Shown piece by piece: positions 5,329 through 5,863 of a DNA stretch of 5,863 nucleotides. The notes below the pieces were generated by a model. That model did not search any database, had not been told where the DNA came from, and saw only the letters and a list, made by a program, of their open reading frames with translations. The position numbers and the translations under genes were made by a program. Within the stretch, counting starts at the first letter, position 1. The number at the start of each line of letters is the position of its first letter. The DNA is from Micrococcaceae bacterium (GTDB lineage Bacteria; Actinomycetota; Actinomycetes; Actinomycetales; Micrococcaceae), in assembly GCA_003486025.1 (NCBI GenBank), contig DNHA01000141.1, positions 1-5,863 on the forward strand. The letters run 5' to 3'.

Positions 5329-5863
5329 TGAGTCTAGCCTCGCACCCACAACTGACCTTGCGTCAGCTCTGGCACTTTGTCGTCGCCGCCGAGGCGGGGA
5401 CGATGGCCGAAGCCGCACGTCGCCTGCACCTAGCGCCTTCGGCAATCTCCATGTCGATTGCCGAACTTGAACGCATTGTCGGAGCTGAGCTGGCGATCAA
5501 GCGCCGGGCCAAGGGGCTGACGCTTACGGCTACCGGCCGCACCGTGCTGCGCCAGGCCAGGGAAATGTTGGAACTAGCCCATGATGTCGAAACGATGGGG
5601 CATGGAACCCGCGCCACCCTGACCGGACCACTGACGGTGGGCTGTTTCATGCCTTTGGGGCCAACCATCATTCCGCCGATGCTTAACGCCTTCGCCTTGC
5701 AGTGTCCGAATGTAGAGGTGGATTTCATGGAAGGATTCCACCAAGACATGCAAGCTGCCTTGCTTGATGGTTCCATCGATGTCGCCTTCCTCTACGGTGC
5801 AGATATTTCCCCGGCCCTACGGTCGGCCACCGTGGCGATGGCCCCGGCGTATGTGCTGCTGCC
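5328..5863 (+). CDS. LysR-type transcriptional regulator, N-terminal part (cut by right edge)
   Basis: 178 residues are visible of a family usually near 300. The N-terminal winged helix-turn-helix is clear: LTLRQLWHFVVAAEAGTMAEAARRLHLAPSAISMSI splits into the first helix (9-23) and the HTH (25-45), then AELERIVGAEL and GLTLTATG (64-70). A linker helix follows (about 71-98) and the periplasmic-binding-protein-like effector domain begins near 100 (GPLTVGCF; DVAFLYG at 151-157). ATG at 5328 is the only good start: AGGA lies 8 nt upstream, and an ATG at 5323 is out of frame and stops after two codons. The divergent oxidase and the palindrome at 5306-5328 suggest that this protein controls the oxidase and its own gene. 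The inducer is unknown; a phenolic substrate or product is plausible. Confidence 0.9.
   Translation, partial: MSLASHPQLTLRQLWHFVVAAEAGTMAEAARRLHLAPSAISMSIAELERIVGAELAIKRRAKGLTLTATGRTVLRQAREMLELAHDVETMGHGTRATLTGPLTVGCFMPLGPTIIPPMLNAFALQCPNVEVDFMEGFHQDMQAALLDGSIDVAFLYGADISPALRSATVAMAPAYVLL

Noticed and set aside
5363..5776. Minus-strand ORF of 137 codons.
   Set aside because: Shadow of the LysR gene; the plus frame has a clear HTH and effector domain.

Overview
The window shows a compact aromatic-catabolism locus, probably from an actinobacterium of moderate GC content. I infer this from the N-terminally extended Baeyer-Villiger monooxygenase, the short eugenol-oxidase-like flavoprotein, the GntR/FCD and LysR regulators, and an apparently leaderless regulator start. 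The genus cannot be fixed from the sequence alone. I see no tRNA, rRNA, CRISPR array or mobile element.

Layout from left to right: (1) 1-557, minus strand, the N-terminal 185 residues of a type-B carboxylesterase that runs off the left edge. (2) 560-2542, minus strand, a 660-residue Baeyer-Villiger monooxygenase of the 4-hydroxyacetophenone monooxygenase type. The esterase begins 2 nt after its stop, so the two form one transcription unit. (3) 2543-2677, a divergent control region with a leader hairpin, two imperfect direct repeats 42 bp apart and an extended -10 box. (4) 2678-3388, plus strand, a GntR/FCD regulator. (5) 3389-3652, a convergent gap with a long hairpin behind the regulator and a clear Rho-independent terminator for the oxidase. 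(6) 3653-5230, minus strand, a vanillyl-alcohol-oxidase-family flavoprotein resembling eugenol and 4-alkylphenol oxidases. (7) 5231-5327, a second divergent control region with a near-ideal LysR-type palindrome that runs into the next start codon. (8) 5328-5863, plus strand, the first 178 residues of a LysR-type regulator, cut by the right edge.

Working hypothesis: the three enzymes form a para-alkylphenol route. The oxidase would attack the benzylic carbon of a 4-alkylphenol such as 4-ethylphenol. After formation of the aryl ketone (4-hydroxyacetophenone type), the monooxygenase would insert oxygen to give the aryl ester. The esterase would then release a hydroquinone-type product and a carboxylate. 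The alcohol-to-ketone step and ring cleavage are not visible here. The two halves appear to be controlled separately, monooxygenase-esterase by the GntR protein and oxidase by the LysR protein. The substrate is inferred from family knowledge and context, not read from sequence.
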